From a virus, in IMG/VR virus record IMGVR_UViG_3300022074_000313, positions 1 through 26,689 of that record: a stretch of 26,689 bases of DNA. The stretch is one strand, 5' to 3'. Below the pieces are notes generated by a model. The model did not search any database and was not told the DNA's origin. It saw nothing but the letters and a program-made list of their open reading frames with translations. Below, in pieces: positions 24,427-26,689 of this stretch. The translations under genes were made by a program, and so were the position numbers. How positions within the stretch are numbered: position 1 is the stretch's first letter; every line of letters begins with the position of its first letter.

Positions 24427-24590
24427 TTATATCCTCCACCAGCAGCCTTATACCGCTTTGCTAAAAGTTGCGCCTTCCTTGCTGACCACTTGCCAGCCGC
24501 AGTACCTTGAACATTTGCAGCCTTTATTCTGTTGAATAAGCTCTTCCGCATCTTGGGTTTAGTGTAATTCCCAGCTTCATTTACCGCCAT
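24423..24590 (-). CDS. Small basic protein with WSARKAQ...AGGGYK motif
   Basis: 55 residues, beginning MAVNEAGNYTKPKMRKSLF and ending with KWSARKAQLLAKRYKAAGGGYK. The pattern Y-T-K-P-x-L/M-R...G-x-W-S-A-R-K-A-Q-x-L-A...Y...A/G-G-G-G-Y is one I recognise from many aquatic virus proteins of unknown function (DUF5872-like). The ATG at 24590 has AGGGAG about 14 nt upstream. A 17-codon frame that starts at the previous stop (24630-24577) runs across this start and could deliver ribosomes to it. Confidence 0.65.
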   Translation of the reverse strand: MAVNEAGNYTKPKMRKSLFNRIKAANVQGTAAGKWSARKAQLLAKRYKAAGGGYK

Positions 24591-24629
24591 TGCCTAGAAG
24601 CTCCCTAATATCTATCAGTCTCTTTTGCA

Positions 24630-24995
24630 TTAGAGCTTTTTCCTAAAATCAGACTGCAAAAGACTTTTTCCAGTGCGGCGAGTAAGATCAATCATAGCCC
24701 CGCCACCACCTTTACCTCGCAGAGATAATCCCTTTAGCTTTTCTTTTTTTGACTCTGTTGGTTTTTTTCTATCTTTTTCTTTGTTTCTTAATTTTTCTAT
24801 CTGAGCTTCTAATTTTTTTATTCCTATGCGCATTTTATCAATTTTTTTACTTCTTGCTCTAGCTTCTTTTGAGGGACCAGAATCGTCCCTTGCTGCCATG
24901 TCTGCTTGCATTTCATCAAAGTTTTGCTCTGCAAGGTCAAACAGCGCATCGGACAAATCATCTCTACGCTTTAGTAGTGTCTTTAAACTTGCCAT
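24630..24995 (-). CDS. Coiled-coil basic protein with GGGG/SLL tail
   Basis: 121 residues. A long charged helix (about 1-85; ALFDLAEQNFDEMQADMAARDD, then KKIDKMRIGIKKLEAQIEKLRNKEKDRKK) with coiled-coil heptads, followed by a tail GKGGGGAMIDLTRRTGKSLLQ. The architecture is repeated by the protein at 25585-25962, so the two look like diverged paralogues. Function unknown; possible virion-internal or scaffold-like protein. SD AGGA overlaps the previous stop; stop/start overlap TAATG at its end. Confidence 0.6.
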   Translation of the reverse strand: MASLKTLLKRRDDLSDALFDLAEQNFDEMQADMAARDDSGPSKEARARSKKIDKMRIGIKKLEAQIEKLRNKEKDRKKPTESKKEKLKGLSLRGKGGGGAMIDLTRRTGKSLLQSDFRKKL

Positions 24996-25005
24996 TACTT
25001 ATATC

Positions 25006-25125
25006 CTACTTAGCTTTCATAATCTTTCTCTTCAAAGCAGCCGGAAGTGTCTTCTGCTTCTTAGTCAGCATACTCTTCTTAGGGCGACCAACCTTACTTC
25101 CATAAGTACCTTTACCTGCTGGCAT
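25006..25125 (-). CDS. Tiny basic protein (MPAGKGTYGSKVGRPKK)
   Basis: 39 residues, 13 of them Lys/Arg. The N-terminus GKGTYGSKVGRPKK contains an AT-hook-like GRPKK core, and the C-terminus reads LPAALKRKIMKAK. Small proteins starting M-P-x-G-K-G-T-Y-G are very frequent in marine phages. The GRP core suggests minor-groove DNA binding, by analogy with AT-hooks. SD GAGGAG 7 nt before the ATG; TAATG overlap with the preceding stop. Confidence 0.65.
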   Translation of the reverse strand: MPAGKGTYGSKVGRPKKSMLTKKQKTLPAALKRKIMKAK

Positions 25126-25316
25126 TACATACTCCTCGTTGTTGTTGTTAAAGCACTCAGCAACGAAGCACGCTGTTTGCGCTTTGGCTTCGGAACATCC
25201 TTAAATACCTGCTCACCGCGCTCAATACGCTTAGAGGTCAAAGAAGGAAGAGGATCAAACTTAGGCTTCGCCTCTTCATACATCTTCTCAACACTATTAC
25301 CGCTACCAAAACACAT
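25125..25316 (-). CDS. Small protein sharing MCFG start and SLL tail with the gp7.3-like protein
   Basis: 63 residues: MCFGSGNSVEKMYEEAKPKF, a central charged part, and a basic tail KPKRKQRASLLSALTTTTRSM. The first four residues equal those of the gp7.3-like protein at 21796-22023 (MCFGPS), and both end in a basic stretch with Ser-Leu-Leu/Phe. It may be a second copy-like virion component. Function unknown. SD AAGAAGAG; TAATG junctions on both sides. Confidence 0.55.
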   Translation of the reverse strand: MCFGSGNSVEKMYEEAKPKFDPLPSLTSKRIERGEQVFKDVPKPKRKQRASLLSALTTTTRSM

Positions 25317-25588
25317 TAGCTCTTCTTTCTATGTCGCTTCGCAAAGTTACGAGCCGCCGCTACAGAGCCAAAGCCCCACTTCTTTAATGCCAATGCCTTC
25401 CGAGTCGGGCGACCCTTCTCATCTTTCATCGGCCCTTTCATTCCTGCAAACCGAGCAGCAAAAGAAACACGACGAGGATTTGTACCGCTGCTTAACTGAC
25501 GCTTTAAGTTAGCACCCTCAGTACGCTTAAAATGAGCGCGACCCGCAGCAGTCAAGCCGCCAGTCTTGCTTTTGTGTTCTTTCCTCAC
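25316..25588 (-). CDS. DUF6321-like small basic protein
   Basis: 90 residues starting with GTG (25588; GTGA overlap, SD AGAGG). The block KTGGLTAAGRAHFKRTEGANLK, then NPRRVSFAARFAGMKGPM and KGRPTRKALALKKWGF, is the pattern of a widely distributed virus protein family of unknown function (DUF6321, as I recall it: T-G-G-L-T-A-A-G-R, S-F-x-A-R-M/F-x-G-M-K, A-L-x-K-W). The extra C-terminal FAKRHRKKS is strongly basic. DNA association is possible. Family name given from memory; the motif is seen directly. Confidence 0.65.
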   Translation of the reverse strand: MRKEHKSKTGGLTAAGRAHFKRTEGANLKRQLSSGTNPRRVSFAARFAGMKGPMKDEKGRPTRKALALKKWGFGSVAAARNFAKRHRKKS

Positions 25589-25962
25589 ATCTGCCTCTTC
25601 TTAGCCATAGATAATAGAGACTGATCTTTTAGAGGCTTGCTAGGAGAGTACATACCACCACCACCACCCCCCTTTAAAGACTTAAGAAGGCTTTGCTTTT
25701 GACGAGTTACCTTTTTAAGCCTTTGCTTTTCTTTTTTAAGTTTTAATTTTTCAGTATTAGACGGATCGCCCTTTAACTTATGTTCGTCAATTGCATCAAT
25801 CATTTCTTCAAAATCAGAAAACGAAGAATCAAAACCAAAGGCATCACCTATTTTGCGCGATGCACTTCGATTAAAAAAACTATTACTCATAGAATTAATT
25901 CTACGAACAATTGTTCTCATTCTGCTGTCTAGCTTTTTTATTTTCTTCTTCGGATCAGCCAT
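25585..25962 (-). CDS. Basic helical protein with G6/SLL tail, paralogue-like
   Basis: 125 residues. Basic N-terminal helix (MADPKKKIKKLDSRMRTIVRRI), an acidic mid section (FSDFEEMIDAIDEHK), a Lys-rich coiled coil (TEKLKLKKEKQRLKKVTRQKQSLLK) and a tail with six glycines followed by MYSPSKPLKDQSLLSMAKKRQ. Same plan as 24630-24995. No family recognised. SD GAGAGG lies within the end of the upstream gene, which overlaps it by 8 nt. Confidence 0.6.
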   Translation of the reverse strand: MADPKKKIKKLDSRMRTIVRRINSMSNSFFNRSASRKIGDAFGFDSSFSDFEEMIDAIDEHKLKGDPSNTEKLKLKKEKQRLKKVTRQKQSLLKSLKGGGGGGMYSPSKPLKDQSLLSMAKKRQM

Positions 25963-26065
25963 CTCTAGAACCTCTCAAATGCCCAACACTCTTCAATGCA
26001 ACCTTTACCTTGGACATATCATCCCTCGGTGGCGTCTTCTCAGCCTGTTTTGCAAATCTAGCCAT
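25955..26065 (-). CDS. Tiny hypothetical protein, 36 residues
   Basis: MARFAKQAEKTPPRDDMSK start, ending HLRGSRDG. SD AGGTG lies 5 nt before ATG, and it overlaps the next gene by 8 nt. It is the first gene after the 115 bp gap below TerS, with motif site C just upstream. No family recognised. Called because of the SD, spacing and coupling. Confidence 0.5.
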   Translation of the reverse strand: MARFAKQAEKTPPRDDMSKVKVALKSVGHLRGSRDG

Positions 26066-26180
26066 AAAACACCTATACAATAAAAAAAATAATCTTGGCA
26101 ATGCACAAACCTTTTTGGCTAAAAATGTGAGTAAGGGACTATTACAGTAACAGACTGTGTAGTTTTTTGCCCCCCTACCC
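26066..26180 (-). other. Non-coding gap after TerS, with G-rich run, weak hairpin and motif C
   Basis: On the - strand, the TerS stop is followed by GGGGTAGGGGGG, a weak 5 bp hairpin (ACAGT-CTGTT-ACTGT, 26144-26158), then motif C and an 8-nt T-run. No convincing terminator (no T-run follows the hairpin). The longest gap of the structural unit; possible sites are a promoter and a terminase-recognition (packaging) site. Confidence 0.4.
26099..26109 (-). promoter_or_regulatory. Conserved motif site C (TTTGTGCATTG, - strand)
   Basis: Matches sites A, B and D in 10 of 11 positions (A for G at position 8). It lies 33 nt upstream of the first gene of the small-protein island. A T-rich spacer and TATTGTATAGG follow, so -10-like elements are present. 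Candidate promoter or regulator site for the packaging region. Confidence 0.45.
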
Positions 26181-26552
26181 CTAGCCTAGGTCTATGCTAA
26201 CGCGAATATCTCCCGCTACTTGTACCTGAGAACGATCTATAGGTTTATAGCCAGCTCTATCCAGTAAATCCTTGCTGGCTTCTAGCTGAACGTACTCTGA
26301 TTTAGCACCCGATGACAGCCTACGCACTGTTGCCAGCGCACTTGTAGCAGTGATTCCAAATGTCTCATTCATTCTCTGCTGCATATACTGTTGCACATGC
26401 GCAGCTTTTAAAGCCCTGTGTGCGCTGACTCTTCCACTTTCGCCCTTGGCATAGCCAGCAAGTTCAGCGGCTTTAGCTATACTACACCCTTCTGCTACGA
26501 GTGTATCCACCAGAGCGGCTTGTTTATCGGTCAGTTTCTTAGCTGGAAGCAT
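26181..26552 (-). CDS. terS: Terminase small subunit
   Basis: 123 residues. The N-terminal HTH (LTDKQAALVDTLVAEGCSIAKAAELAGYAKGESGRVSAHRALK) and the C-terminal end (DLLDRAGYKPIDRSQVQVAGDIRVSIDLG) are the standard pattern of TerS proteins. It recognises phage DNA and recruits TerL. The HTH is predicted at about 10-45; the central helices (HVQQYMQQRMNETFGI...ALATVRRL) form the oligomerisation part. The SD is weak (GAAAG). It is the first recognisable gene of the - strand unit in this window, ahead of a 137 bp region with no ORF. Confidence 0.9.
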   Translation of the reverse strand: MLPAKKLTDKQAALVDTLVAEGCSIAKAAELAGYAKGESGRVSAHRALKAAHVQQYMQQRMNETFGITATSALATVRRLSSGAKSEYVQLEASKDLLDRAGYKPIDRSQVQVAGDIRVSIDLG

Positions 26553-26689
26553 GTGTTAACTTTCTATATCTTCTCTGTATAGCTATAAGGATACAGACTT
26601 TCAGTCCAGTTGCTTAGTGGTGAAGGTCTATGCTATATCTTTCTACGCTTTGGGTTTAAGATGATCTATCTATATTCCCTTGCTGTATC
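26553..26689. other. Non-coding right end
   Basis: No ORF with an SD is seen. It contains the palindrome TATAGCTATA (26578-26587) and two copies of CTATATCTT (26564-26572 and 26633-26641). It is AT-rich, possibly the leader of terS; no copy of the TTTGTGCRTTG motif is present. The window ends here, so a promoter further right cannot be excluded. Confidence 0.35.

Noticed and set aside
24577-24630. 17-codon frame (MQKRLIDIRELLGNGGK) starting at a TAATG junction
   Set aside because: Very short, ends inside the next gene and has no independent SD; it may help coupling but cannot be called a gene.
24826-25512. 228-residue + strand ORF across the small-protein island
   Set aside because: Runs antisense to four coupled genes with good SD sites; Ser/Leu-rich composition is typical of a shadow frame.
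1-26689. CRISPR array, tRNA genes, insertion sequences or integrase/att sites
   Set aside because: None seen; the only tandem repeats are the coding fibre repeats, which lack unique spacers.

Overview
This window looks like the structural, packaging and lysis half of a short-tailed, T7-like double-stranded DNA phage, most likely from seawater. The evidence is the gene set: small and large terminase, T7-type head-tail connector (portal), scaffold, a short HK97-fold-type capsid, the gp11/gp12 tail-tube pair, three internal virion proteins of gp14/gp15/gp16 type, and a run of fibre proteins. Many of the small proteins resemble ones that recur in marine podophages. The host cannot be named from the sequence. 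Base composition is moderately AT-rich and most genes have a GGAG-type Shine-Dalgarno (SD) site. No polymerase, replication, integrase, tRNA or CRISPR sequence is visible, so the replication half lies outside the window.

Layout. Positions 1-813 (+ strand) hold three small overlapping genes: two tandem helix-turn-helix proteins that share an N-terminal motif, and one small protein with a hydrophobic N-terminus. They run head-on into the endolysin, with a 32 nt tail-to-tail overlap. Everything else is on the - strand and reads from right to left: TerS (26552-26181); an island of ten small, mostly basic proteins (26065-23599), four of which are too short for routine ORF callers; TerL; a gp7.3-like small protein; portal; a Bbp19-like small protein; scaffold; a gp13/GNAT-like protein; capsid; a small decoration-like protein; gp11; gp12; gp14-, gp15- and gp16-like proteins; a module of six fibre or baseplate-like proteins (7433-2476); and a lysis cassette of four small membrane proteins followed by an M15-type endolysin (2479-782).

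The - strand unit is very compact. I count nine TAATG, six ATGA and two GTGA stop/start overlaps, which implies extensive translational coupling. It has four gaps of 58-115 bp, and each has one copy of the same 11-nt motif (TTTGTGCRTTG on the - strand) inside it or just upstream of it. This is the best candidate in the window for a phage-specific promoter or regulator site. Other standout observations are: an SD-hairpin-AUG arrangement with a C(UUCG)G tetraloop in front of the gp11 gene; a gluzincin-like HExxH domain apparently inserted in the gp16-like protein; a cupredoxin-like domain with all four type-1 copper ligands in the tail nozzle protein; a fibre built of 21 repeats of 22 residues; and a recurrent Gly-rich/Ser-Leu-Leu C-terminal tail on several small proteins.

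How the parts fit. TerS and TerL package DNA through the portal into a capsid assembled on the scaffold. The gp11/gp12 tail is then added. The gp14-16-like proteins are stored in the head and ejected to make the DNA conduit. The fibre module recognises the host. The holin-like proteins and endolysin release progeny.
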